A stretch of 8,197 nucleotides of DNA from Prevotellaceae bacterium (lineage in GTDB: Bacteria; Bacteroidota; Bacteroidia; Bacteroidales; UBA932): NCBI GenBank assembly GCA_031278135.1, contig JAITKY010000225.1, forward strand, positions 1 through 8,197, given 5' to 3'. Shown here piece after piece: positions 1 through 6,770 of this stretch; the first letter of the stretch is position 1, and each line of letters starts with the position of its first letter. Both the position numbers and the translations under genes were made by a program. The notes beneath the pieces are model-generated. The model was given only the letters and a program-made list of their open reading frames with translations, was not told where the DNA came from and made no database searches.

Positions 1-33
1 AAAATAAGTAAAATCGGATTTAACATTAAATAA

Positions 34-240
34 AAATCACACCCATCCCTGTCTGATGTTTTTCAATGCGAAAAGGCTCAATGGAATACTGGTGAAACCG
101 GTAAAAAGTCTTTGTTTAACGACATGAATTGACAAACTTTGCAAACTTTGTCAATTGAATCTCCCGCTGCAAGAAGTACAATTGCAGTTGAAATGGGAGA
201 TGAATTTTTACTTGTAAATAGAGCCTCAAAAAAGATTTAG
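34..240 (+). pseudogene. Possible coding remnant of unknown identity
   Basis: One frame stays open from 34 to 240 except for a single TGA at 130-132, and it ends at TAG 238-240. It follows an in-frame TAA at 31-33 and has no ATG before 124, so it cannot be an intact gene. The translation looks protein-like rather than random: the first half carries SLSDVFQCEKAQWNTGETG, and the second half carries ESPAARSTIAVEMGDEFLL followed by VNRASKKI. I do not recognise the family. The TGA lies inside the inverted repeat at 127-156. It could be a decayed gene end, part of an interspersed repeat, or chance. Confidence is low. Confidence 0.25.
127..156. repeat. Perfect 10-bp inverted repeat with inner 9-bp tandem
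   Basis: The arms AATTGACAAA (127-136) and TTTGTCAATT (147-156) are exact reverse complements around a 10-base loop. Superimposed on them is a 9-bp tandem duplication, CAAACTTTG, at 133-141 and 142-150. As RNA it would form an AT-rich stem. There is no T-tract directly after it, so a simple terminator is unlikely. It could be a REP-like interspersed palindrome or an operator. Confidence 0.6.
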
Positions 241-258
241 ACTATTCTAATCATTTTT

Positions 259-287
259 TTTGGATTTTAAAATTATACTTAAATTTG
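259..287 (+). promoter_or_regulatory. Candidate Bacteroidota-type promoter for the 313-2695 run
   Basis: TAAATTTG at 280-287 fits the Bacteroidota -7 consensus TANNTTTG exactly. TTTG at 259-262 fits the -33 box, but the 17-base spacer is a little shorter than the usual 19-21. The gene start at 313 lies 25 bases downstream, giving a short leader. It is the only good promoter match upstream of the first gene, so it probably drives the tightly spaced genes that follow. Confidence 0.5.
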
Positions 288-312
288 CATCTGATATTTT
301 AATTATATAGTC

Positions 313-1080
313 ATGACAGATAAAGGTTTACTTCTTATAATTGATGCGCAGTATGATTTTTGTGACGAAAAAGGCTCATTATATGTTCCGGGAGCCGGAG
401 AAGATATGGAACGGTTGGCATCTTTCATTAAAAGTAATGGAAAAAAGATCAAAGACATTGTCCTTTCGCAAGATACTCATCAGGTTATAGATATTTCGCA
501 TCCTGCTTTTTGGACGAATAAAAACGGTGAAAATCCCGCTCCGTTCACGCATATAACAGTCGAAAATGTTGAAAATGATGAGTGGACGCCTCTTTTCGGG
601 AAAGAATCGGGTTTGAAATACCTGAAAGAGTTGGAAAAACAGGGCGAATTTCCTCATGTGATATGGTTCGAACACTGTATCGAAGGAAGTAAAGGCGCTG
701 CAATTGTGGATGTTGTAATGGAAGCAGTGAAAGACTGGGCACGATTCTACAACAAATATTTCATAGTTATCCAAAAAGGGAAAAATCCGTTTACCGAACA
801 TTTCGGAATAATGCAAGCCAGCGTACCCTTAGATTATGACGCTGATACAAACCTTAATGTGCCTCTTTTAAATTCATTTGCCGGCTACGATACGATATAT
901 ATAGCAGGAGAAGCGCAAAGTCACTGTGTTGCCAGCACAGTGAAGCAATTGCTGGATTTTCCGGATATTGCAGATAAAATAATCATTCTTAAAAACTGCA
1001 TGTCGCCGGTTGCAGGATTCGAACATCTCGCCGATGACATATACCGCAAACTAAAACCCGGTCAATTCGTAGAAGTATGA
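313..1080 (+). CDS. Isochorismatase/nicotinamidase-family cysteine hydrolase
   Basis: This 255-residue cytoplasmic protein belongs to the isochorismatase-like hydrolase superfamily, whose members hydrolyse amide or vinyl-ether bonds in small molecules such as nicotinamide. The expected catalytic triad is visible: Asp11 in LLIIDAQYDF, Lys155 in VIQKGKNPF and Cys205 in AGEAQSHCVAST. Candidate metal ligands are Asp54 and His56 (SQDTH) with His63. The nicotinamidase-like stretch HCIEGSKGAA (121-130) resembles the HCxxGxxGA motif of PncA proteins. It is longer than a typical PncA (about 210 residues) because of extra sequence around residues 60-115. The ATG at 313 sits just before the conserved first strand. 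Its stop overlaps the next start (ATGA), which suggests translational coupling. The family is secure; the substrate is not, and nicotinamidase is only one option. Confidence 0.85.
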   Translation: MTDKGLLLIIDAQYDFCDEKGSLYVPGAGEDMERLASFIKSNGKKIKDIVLSQDTHQVIDISHPAFWTNKNGENPAPFTHITVENVENDEWTPLFGKESGLKYLKELEKQGEFPHVIWFEHCIEGSKGAAIVDVVMEAVKDWARFYNKYFIVIQKGKNPFTEHFGIMQASVPLDYDADTNLNVPLLNSFAGYDTIYIAGEAQSHCVASTVKQLLDFPDIADKIIILKNCMSPVAGFEHLADDIYRKLKPGQFVEV

Positions 1081-1466
1081 TGTTAAGAATATTAAAATAC
1101 CACTGGAGGGCTATTTTATGGATTATAGTCATTATAATTGTCTGTCTTTCGCCGGGAAACAAACTGCCCGATGTTTCATTCTTTGCAAAAATACCTTATT
1201 TTGATAAAATAGCGCATTTTGCCATGTATTTTATATTTGCGCTTTTCCTGATGTCGGGATTTTCGCGACAATACGGACGGACATCGACGAAAGCGTACGT
1301 TTTCAGTTTTATTCTGGCGTTTTTGCCGGGTATTCTGATAGAATTTATTCAGGAAAAAGTCGGACGCAGTTACGACATATACGATATGATCGCTAATACG
1401 GCGGGTATAACAGTCTCATTATTATTGTTTAACTTCATCAAATGGATACTCCGGAACATTTTATAG
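1077..1466 (+). CDS. VanZ-like integral membrane protein
   Basis: This is a 129-residue, very hydrophobic protein with about four predicted membrane segments, near residues 11-24, 43-60, 74-89 and 107-122. Family hallmarks are SPGNKLP after the first segment, DKIAHFAMYFIFALFL at the start of the second, and the polar set EFIQEKVGRSYDIYD (Glu89, Gln92, Arg97, Asp100, Asp103) with Asn107 before the last. This matches the VanZ-like family, named after a teicoplanin-resistance accessory protein but widespread in bacteria without any resistance role; its biochemical function is not established. The start overlaps the upstream stop as ATGA, and an alternative ATG lies at 1080. Its 3' end overlaps the TonB gene by 25 bp, so the genes are probably co-transcribed and co-translated. 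Nothing here points to antibiotic resistance. Confidence 0.8.
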   Translation: MMLRILKYHWRAILWIIVIIIVCLSPGNKLPDVSFFAKIPYFDKIAHFAMYFIFALFLMSGFSRQYGRTSTKAYVFSFILAFLPGILIEFIQEKVGRSYDIYDMIANTAGITVSLLLFNFIKWILRNIL

Positions 1467-2233
1467 ATAAGGATAAATTCGATGCCTTGTTTGTTGAAGA
1501 CAAAAGTCTGAAGCAGTGGATAAAAGACAATCAAACAGGGATATACACTACAGTAATATTCCATTTGGTAATTTTTCTTGCTCTTGCGCTAAACGAAATA
1601 CGTACGCGTACAATACAGTCGAAATCAATGGAACTTATCTTTCAAAATGTTGAACATGAACCGGAAATCACTACTGAAGAAGAACAGAAAAAAATCGAGG
1701 AAGAACTCGATAAAATGTTGCGCGAAAAGCCAGATCCCGATATCCGGCTACCAAATCTTACCATGAATGCGGCGGCTCAGGGAAGCGAATCGGGCAGAGG
1801 ACAAGGCCCTGTTTCATTTTTCTCGAACCGTAATTCGTCGTCCATACGCGAAGAAAGAGAAAAGCGAGAAAAAATGCAGGAGGAAAAGAAAAACATGGGC
1901 GTCGATGATGTTCCAACGGACGAACCGGCTCATAACGAAGAAAGTCAGGCATATAAAGGACCCTCTGTTGTGTCGTATTATCTGGAAGGCAGAACAGCCA
2001 TTTACCTTCCCGTTCCTGCATATAAATGTCTCAAAGGTGGCGACGTTATTGTGTTGATAGAAGTCAACAGTCAGGGTTATGTCGTTAGCGCCACAATAGA
2101 TAAACGAAATTCGAGCAACGATGAATGTTTGCATCGTGCAGCCATAGACGCTGCCGAACGAGCCCGTTTCACTACATTGCAGAAATCAGGAAATCAAAAG
2201 GGAAATATCGTATATCGTTTTGTTCCTCAATAA
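1442..2233 (+). CDS. TonB-family energy transducer
   Basis: This is a 263-residue inner-membrane protein with TonB architecture. A cytoplasmic head (1-33) precedes one membrane segment (about 34-50). A charged periplasmic spacer follows, with Glu/Lys-rich stretches at 76-95 and 135-151. The globular C-terminal domain (about 172-262) includes GGDVIVLIEVNSQGYVVSAT and the helix AAIDAAERARF. Such proteins pass proton-motive-force energy from ExbB-ExbD to outer-membrane TonB-dependent transporters. The spacer is Glu/Lys-rich rather than Pro-rich as in E. coli TonB, and the head is long, both of which occur in Bacteroidota. Two cysteines in the C-terminal domain (196 and 229) could form a periplasmic disulfide; that is inference. 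No exbB or exbD is present in the window. The ATG at 1442 lies inside the VanZ gene; no earlier start gives a better protein. Confidence 0.8.
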   Translation: MDTPEHFIDKDKFDALFVEDKSLKQWIKDNQTGIYTTVIFHLVIFLALALNEIRTRTIQSKSMELIFQNVEHEPEITTEEEQKKIEEELDKMLREKPDPDIRLPNLTMNAAAQGSESGRGQGPVSFFSNRNSSSIREEREKREKMQEEKKNMGVDDVPTDEPAHNEESQAYKGPSVVSYYLEGRTAIYLPVPAYKCLKGGDVIVLIEVNSQGYVVSATIDKRNSSNDECLHRAAIDAAERARFTTLQKSGNQKGNIVYRFVPQ

Positions 2234-2248
2234 AATAATTATGTTGAT

Positions 2249-2695
2249 ATGCAGTTAAATTTACCGGTATTCGAACATAAGATTAAAGATTTGGAAAAGG
2301 GGAAAATGATTTTCGACCCTGTCCGTAACAAATATGTCGCACTGACACCCGAAGAATGGGTGCGACAGAATTTTTTACAGTATCTTATTCAAGTGAAAAA
2401 AATGCCAAAGAATCTGATACGTGTCGAGATGTCTCTCGAATTGAACGGTTTGGCAAAACGAAGCGATATTGTAGTACATAACCGACAAGGAAATCCTTTA
2501 CTTGCAGTCGAATGTAAAGCCTCGACAGTGAAAATCACGCAGTCGGTTTTTGAACAGTTAGCGAGATATAATTTGCAACTTGGTGTGCCATATTTAGTGG
2601 TTACCAATGGATTAACTCATTTTTGCTGCAAGTTTTCAGACGCAGAACAACAATACTTATTTCTGGAAAATATTCCGGAATATGACCTGCTTTAA
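2249..2695 (+). CDS. Stand-alone HsdR N-terminal-like PD-(D/E)XK protein
   Basis: This 148-residue soluble protein resembles the N-terminal nuclease region of type I restriction R subunits (HSDR_N_2-like). The PD-(D/E)XK signature is visible as Asp73 in KRSDIVV, then Glu88 and Lys90 in LLAVECKAS, followed by the helix VFEQLARYNLQL, whose Gln103 and Tyr107 match the family's conserved Q-and-Y helix. An intact active site suggests metal-dependent nucleic-acid binding or cleavage. However, the protein ends there, with no helicase or translocase domain, and no methylase or specificity subunit lies nearby. Small proteins of this type are common in Bacteroidota and their role is not established. 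It starts 15 bp after the TonB gene, so it probably belongs to the same transcript. It is complete rather than a truncated hsdR, since no homologous frame continues downstream. Confidence 0.8.
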   Translation: MQLNLPVFEHKIKDLEKGKMIFDPVRNKYVALTPEEWVRQNFLQYLIQVKKMPKNLIRVEMSLELNGLAKRSDIVVHNRQGNPLLAVECKASTVKITQSVFEQLARYNLQLGVPYLVVTNGLTHFCCKFSDAEQQYLFLENIPEYDLL

Positions 2696-2719
2696 ATAAA
2701 TATGCAAATATGAAAACAT

Positions 2720-2744
2720 AAAAAACGTTCTTTTCCGGTTTTTT
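2720..2744 (+). terminator. Weak candidate terminator after the 313-2695 run
   Basis: AAAAAAC (2720-2726) and GTTTTTT (2738-2744) can pair around an 11-base loop, so the T-run is itself the second arm. The stem is almost entirely A-U and therefore weak. Its position 25 bases after the stop at 2695 fits a terminator, but the structure alone is not strong evidence. Confidence 0.25.
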
Positions 2745-2846
2745 GACAATTAAATTCCGGTGGCAAAAGTAAATTGATAAAAATATAAATATCTAATTTC
2801 AAATTACTTATTTATATAAATTAATAAAAAGTTATCCGGAATAAAA

Positions 2847-2891
2847 TATTTTTGTACTTTTGAAATCGAATCCGGCGGATTGACAGGTCAA
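2847..2891 (+). promoter_or_regulatory. Candidate promoter region upstream of the metallophosphoesterase run
   Basis: Two adjacent exact matches to the Bacteroidota -7 box TANNTTTG occur: TATTTTTG at 2847-2854 and TACTTTTG at 2855-2862. I see no good TTTG -33 box at the right distance for either. A small inverted repeat, TTGAC-AG-GTCAA, lies downstream at 2880-2891 inside the presumed leader and could be a protein-binding site. The leader to the start at 2939 would be about 75-85 bases. Confidence 0.35.
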
Positions 2892-2938
2892 ATTATCACT
2901 GTTTAAAAGCCGTTTAATTAATAATATAGATTAGATTT

Positions 2939-3913
2939 ATGTATATTAAGAATAAAAAAAAATATGTTTTGTTTGTGATGCTTTTATGTTCATATATGGC
3001 TGTAGGGCAAAAAGTTATGAATATGAATGAAGGGAAATTCAAGATTGTTCAATTCACGGATATTCACTATGTAGCCACTAATCCGGTTTCAAAAGAATCG
3101 TTGAAATTAATTGAGGAAGTTCTTACCGCTGAAAAGCCTGATTTGGTTGCGCTTACAGGAGATATTGTAACCATGAAACCCTGTTTCGAAGGATGGGACG
3201 ATATTTTGAATACTATCGAAAAATTCAGGATACCATGGGCGGCAGTGCTTGGTAATCACGACGATGAACATGATAAAACTCGGAGCGAAATCATTGAGTA
3301 CATCTCGAAACGGAAATATTCCTTGTCGGTTGCCGGTCCAGGCGACATCAAAGGCGCAAGTAATTACATTATCGAACTGTCGGACGGAACAACAACAAAT
3401 TTCCTGTTATATTTCATGGACTCAAATGCTTACAGCAAAATCGAAGGAGTGAAAGGTTACGACTGGTTTGGACACGATCAAGTGGAATGGTATCGAAAGC
3501 AGAGCGCCGGATACACCAAAAAGAACGGCGGTGTGCCAATACCGGCTTTGGCGTTCTTTCACATCCCTTTAAACGAATATACCGATATGACTTTGGCGAG
3601 AAAAAAGATAGTCGGGGTGAAAAACGAAGTAGAATGTCCGGGCGTAATAAATTCGGGTATGTTTCTGGCAATGAAGGAATCAGGCGATGTGATGGCAACT
3701 TTCGCCGGACACGACCACGACAATGATTATATCGGCAATTATTACGGAATATTTCTTGCATACGGGCGTTTTTCGGGAAGCAAAACAATATACACAAACA
3801 TGACTCACGGCGCAAGAGTTATCGAACTGGCTGCCGGTGAAAAAGGTTTCAAAACATGGATTCGTCTAAAAGACAATTATATCATTAACAAAGTAAACAG
3901 TATTGAATTTTAA
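2939..3913 (+). CDS. Exported calcineurin-like metallophosphoesterase
   Basis: This is a 324-residue protein with a Sec-type signal peptide: basic residues 4-8 (KNKKK), a hydrophobic core at about 9-19, and a plausible cleavage near AVGQ (21-24). The Cys17 context (LLC) does not meet a lipobox, so it is probably soluble in the periplasm. The mature part carries the full metallophosphoesterase motif set: FTDIHY (Asp41, His43), LTGDIV (Asp75), LGNHDDE (Asn106, His107), FFHIPL (His208) and AGHDHDND (His258, His260). These form a two-metal phosphoesterase site. Overall order and length resemble the Dcr2/purple-acid-like branch, but the substrate cannot be read from the sequence. No Shine-Dalgarno sequence is visible; the start region is A/T-rich as usual for the phylum. 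It lies 17 bp before the acyl-CoA dehydrogenase gene, so co-transcription is likely although a shared pathway is not obvious. Confidence 0.85.
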   Translation: MYIKNKKKYVLFVMLLCSYMAVGQKVMNMNEGKFKIVQFTDIHYVATNPVSKESLKLIEEVLTAEKPDLVALTGDIVTMKPCFEGWDDILNTIEKFRIPWAAVLGNHDDEHDKTRSEIIEYISKRKYSLSVAGPGDIKGASNYIIELSDGTTTNFLLYFMDSNAYSKIEGVKGYDWFGHDQVEWYRKQSAGYTKKNGGVPIPALAFFHIPLNEYTDMTLARKKIVGVKNEVECPGVINSGMFLAMKESGDVMATFAGHDHDNDYIGNYYGIFLAYGRFSGSKTIYTNMTHGARVIELAAGEKGFKTWIRLKDNYIINKVNSIEF

Positions 3914-3930
3914 TAAAAAATATTAACATA

Positions 3931-5655
3931 ATGGCAAATTTTTATTCAGACAACAAAGATTTGAAATTTCATCTGGAACATCCATTGATGAATAAAATTG
4001 TAGAACTCAAAGAAAAAGGATTTATAGACAAGGATAAATACGACTATGCTCCTGTAAATCACGAAGACGCATTGGACAATTATGACAAAACGCTGGAAAT
4101 CATCGGCGATATATGTGCAAACATTATCAGTCCGAATGCCGAAAGTGTTGATCATGAAGGACCTCAGGTCATCAACGGACATGTTAAATATGCGCGTGGA
4201 ACACAGGAAAACCATGATGCTCTGAAAAAAGCCGGACTTTACGGCATGTCGCTTCCACGTGAATACGGCGGATTGAATTTTGCAATGGTTCCTTATGTGA
4301 TGGCTGCGGAAATCGTTTCGAGAGCCGACGCCGGATTTGGAAATATCTGGGGTCTACAGGATTGCGCAGAGACAATACACGAGTTTGCTTCGGAAGAAAT
4401 TAAGGACGAATATCTTCCACGTGTATCCAAAGGTGAAACATGTTCGATGGATTTGACTGAACCTGACGCAGGTAGCGATCTGCAATCGGTAATGTTGAAA
4501 GCAACATGGGACGAACAGCAAAATACATGGCTGCTAAATGGTGTTAAACGTTTCATTACCAACGGTGACGCTGACATCAAATTAGTATTGGCACGTTCGG
4601 AAGAAGGAACTAAGGACGCTCGAGGCCTCTCGTACTTTGTTTACGACAGAAAACACGACAAAGTTAAAGTGCGTCGTATCGAAAACAAATTGGGAATCAA
4701 AGGTTCGCCTACCTGCGAACTTGTATTCACAAATGCTCCCGCCAAGCTTGTCGGCGATCGCCGATTAGGTTTGATAAAGTATGTGATGTCGCTGATGAAT
4801 GGAGCACGTCTGGGTGTTGGCGCTCAGTCTGTTGGTATCTGCGAAGCAGCTTATCGCGAAGCCCTGAAATATGCAAACGAACGTGTTCAGTTCGGAAAAA
4901 CGATAATCAATTTCCCGGCTGTGTACGAAATTTTGACGCTGATGAAAGCTAAATTGCACGCTACCCGTTCGTTACTATACGAAACATCGCGATATGTCGA
5001 TTTATACAAAGCTTACGGATTCCTGTCCGAAGACCGGAAACTCACTCCGGAAGAGCGTCAGGCTGAAAAATCCGCTCAAAAAACCGCCGATTTTTTCACT
5101 CCTCTGTTGAAACTTTTTTCAAGCGAATATGCTAACGAATTGGCATACGACAGTATCCAGATACACGGCGGTTCGGGATTCATGAAAGATTATCCTATAG
5201 AACGTATTTACCGCGACGCCCGAATCACAACGATATACGAAGGAACGTCGCAGTTGCAGGTTGTAGCCGCAATACGGGGAATTACAACAGGTTTCGCATT
5301 GAATAAAATCCGCGAATACGAAACGCTGTCATATCGTCCGGAACATGAATATATTAAAAATCAACTTGTTGAAATGACAAACGCATACGCCGGAGCTGTC
5401 GAAAAAGTTACATCAACAGCAAATACCGAGTATATTGATTTTCAAGCCCGCAAATTAGTCGAAATGGCAGGGCATATCATATTGACATATTTGTTGCTGA
5501 TTGACGCTCAAAGAAATAACGAGTACGCTCTTTCGACGGATGTGTTTCTTAAATATGCCGCTTCCGAAAACAGTCTTAGATATTCGTATATCATGAACTT
5601 CGATGTCAAGGATTTAGGCTTGTTCAAAAGTGTATTGACGGAAACTGTTTCATAA
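3931..5655 (+). CDS. Acyl-CoA dehydrogenase family flavoprotein
   Basis: This 574-residue cytoplasmic FAD enzyme should oxidise an acyl-CoA thioester to the 2-enoyl-CoA and pass electrons to electron-transfer flavoprotein. The N-terminal helical domain covers about 45-170. The middle strand domain has the first family signature, MDLTEPDAGSDLQS (173-186), and WLLNGVKRFITNGD. The C-terminal helical domain has RVQFGKTI (318-325) and the second signature around IHGGSGFMKDYPIERIYRDA (411-430). The candidate catalytic base is Glu437 in IYEGTSQLQ, at the position equivalent to the medium-chain enzyme. At 574 residues it is longer than the usual 380-400, because of a linker near 360-385 and a C-terminal extension beyond about 450; long forms are common in Bacteroidota. 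No etfA or etfB gene lies next to it, unlike many relatives. Chain-length specificity cannot be judged. Confidence 0.9.
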   Translation: MANFYSDNKDLKFHLEHPLMNKIVELKEKGFIDKDKYDYAPVNHEDALDNYDKTLEIIGDICANIISPNAESVDHEGPQVINGHVKYARGTQENHDALKKAGLYGMSLPREYGGLNFAMVPYVMAAEIVSRADAGFGNIWGLQDCAETIHEFASEEIKDEYLPRVSKGETCSMDLTEPDAGSDLQSVMLKATWDEQQNTWLLNGVKRFITNGDADIKLVLARSEEGTKDARGLSYFVYDRKHDKVKVRRIENKLGIKGSPTCELVFTNAPAKLVGDRRLGLIKYVMSLMNGARLGVGAQSVGICEAAYREALKYANERVQFGKTIINFPAVYEILTLMKAKLHATRSLLYETSRYVDLYKAYGFLSEDRKLTPEERQAEKSAQKTADFFTPLLKLFSSEYANELAYDSIQIHGGSGFMKDYPIERIYRDARITTIYEGTSQLQVVAAIRGITTGFALNKIREYETLSYRPEHEYIKNQLVEMTNAYAGAVEKVTSTANTEYIDFQARKLVEMAGHIILTYLLLIDAQRNNEYALSTDVFLKYAASENSLRYSYIMNFDVKDLGLFKSVLTETVS

Positions 5656-5664
5656 ATCGATTTC

Positions 5665-6639
5665 GTGGAACTTTCCGGGAAAATAAAAGCAGAGGCATAT
5701 CGTCTTGGGTTTTCCGCTTGTGGAATAGCCAGAGTTATGCCTTTGGAAAACGATACGGAAAAACTCGATAAATGGTTAAACTCCAATTATAACGGCGAAA
5801 TGAAATACATGGAAAATCATTTCGACATGCGCCTTAATCCCGCTCTGTTAGTCGAAGGTGCTAAGTCTGTTATATCGTTGGCATACAACTATTATTCGTC
5901 GAAAAAACAGGTCGAAGATGCTCCCGTAATATCAAAGTATGCTTATGGCGTAGATTATCACGTTGTTATCAGAAAAAAACTGAATCTTCTGCTCGATTTC
6001 GTCCGGCACGAACAGGAAGGCGTCGAAGGCAAAGGATTCGTTGACTCCGCCCCGATACTCGAAAAATCGTGGGCGCAACAAAGCGGAATAGGCTGGCGAG
6101 GCAAGAACGGCACAGTCATCATTACGGGTAAAGGATCTTTCCATTTTCTTGCAGAACTGATACTTAACATCGAACTTGATTACGATAATCCGGCGACGAG
6201 CAAATGCGGCGCTTGCGTTCGATGTATCGAAAGTTGCCCGACAGGAGCAATTGTCGAACCTTACGTTGTGGATGCCCGCAAATGTATCGCTTACTTAACC
6301 ATAGAGTTAAAGAGCAAAATTCCTGATTCGTTTAAAGGAAAATTTGCCGGAAGAGTTTTCGGATGCGATATTTGTCAGGATGTTTGTCCATGGAACATCC
6401 GTTACGCAACCGAAAACAGTGAACCGAGGTTTGCTCCGTCGCAAAGCCTGCTCGACAAAACAAAAGAAGACTGGAACATCTTGAACGAAGAAGAGTTCCG
6501 GTCGCTTTTCCGTGAATCGGCTGTCAAACGAACAAAATTTGCCGGATTGAAACAAAATTTGCTGTTTTTACAGAATTATGATCAAACGAAATTGGTTTGC
6601 GAAAAATATAAAGCAGGAAGTTTTCTCAAAATAAAATAG
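5665..6639 (+). CDS. queG: Epoxyqueuosine reductase QueG
   Basis: QueG is a cytoplasmic cobalamin-dependent iron-sulfur enzyme that reduces epoxyqueuosine to queuosine in the wobble position of tRNAs for Tyr, His, Asn and Asp, the last step of queuosine synthesis. The 324-residue protein shows the family order: N-terminal ARVMPLE and GEMKYMENHFDMRLNP, then FVDSAPILEKSWAQQSGIGW with GKNG (Asp127 is the likely catalytic acid), then two [4Fe-4S] sites. Ligand cysteines are in CGACVRCIESCPTGA (Cys181, 184, 187, 191), Cys207, and GCDICQDVCPWN (Cys234, 237, 241). It is shorter than E. coli QueG (about 379 residues) and lacks most of the C-terminal HEAT-like region, as in many relatives. The start is GTG at 5665, 9 bp after the previous stop; it preserves the conserved helix at residues 5-20. 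No other queuosine gene is in the window. Confidence 0.95.
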   Translation: MELSGKIKAEAYRLGFSACGIARVMPLENDTEKLDKWLNSNYNGEMKYMENHFDMRLNPALLVEGAKSVISLAYNYYSSKKQVEDAPVISKYAYGVDYHVVIRKKLNLLLDFVRHEQEGVEGKGFVDSAPILEKSWAQQSGIGWRGKNGTVIITGKGSFHFLAELILNIELDYDNPATSKCGACVRCIESCPTGAIVEPYVVDARKCIAYLTIELKSKIPDSFKGKFAGRVFGCDICQDVCPWNIRYATENSEPRFAPSQSLLDKTKEDWNILNEEEFRSLFRESAVKRTKFAGLKQNLLFLQNYDQTKLVCEKYKAGSFLKIK

Positions 6640-6654
6640 ATTGGTATTTATAAA

Positions 6655-6689
6655 AAAGGATTTCCCGACATAATCGGGAAAAATCCTTT
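6655..6689. terminator. Hairpin terminator between convergent genes
   Basis: AAAGGATTTCCCGA (6655-6668) pairs with TCGGGAAAAATCCTTT (6674-6689) around a 5-base loop, with a two-base bulge. On the minus strand the stem is followed directly by a run of six T (6652-6657, partly in the stem), so it is a good intrinsic terminator for the lipoprotein gene that ends at 6771. On the plus strand it follows queG by 15 bases but has a poorer T-tract, so bidirectional use is plausible rather than shown. Confidence 0.75.
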
Positions 6690-6770
6690 CGTTCATAAAA
6701 AAATTCGCAGAACTTTTTTGCATACATTCTTACTGTCTACCGAATAAGTAAGTCACGGTGACAATACTGA

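Noticed and set aside
379..816. Minus-strand 145-codon open frame inside the cysteine hydrolase
   Set aside because: The plus-strand protein has a full catalytic triad and family motifs; the antisense translation shows no recognisable domain.
1077..1466. Glycopeptide-resistance determinant
   Set aside because: VanZ-like proteins are widespread and no vanA/H/X or regulatory genes are present, so a resistance role is not supported.
2249..2695. Truncated type I restriction-modification locus
   Set aside because: No hsdM, hsdS or helicase frame lies on either side; the small protein appears complete and sits in a housekeeping-like run.
2939..3913. Lipoprotein signal in the metallophosphoesterase
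   Set aside because: Cys17 is preceded by Leu-Leu rather than Gly/Ala/Ser at -1, so a lipobox is not met; a signal peptidase I site fits better.
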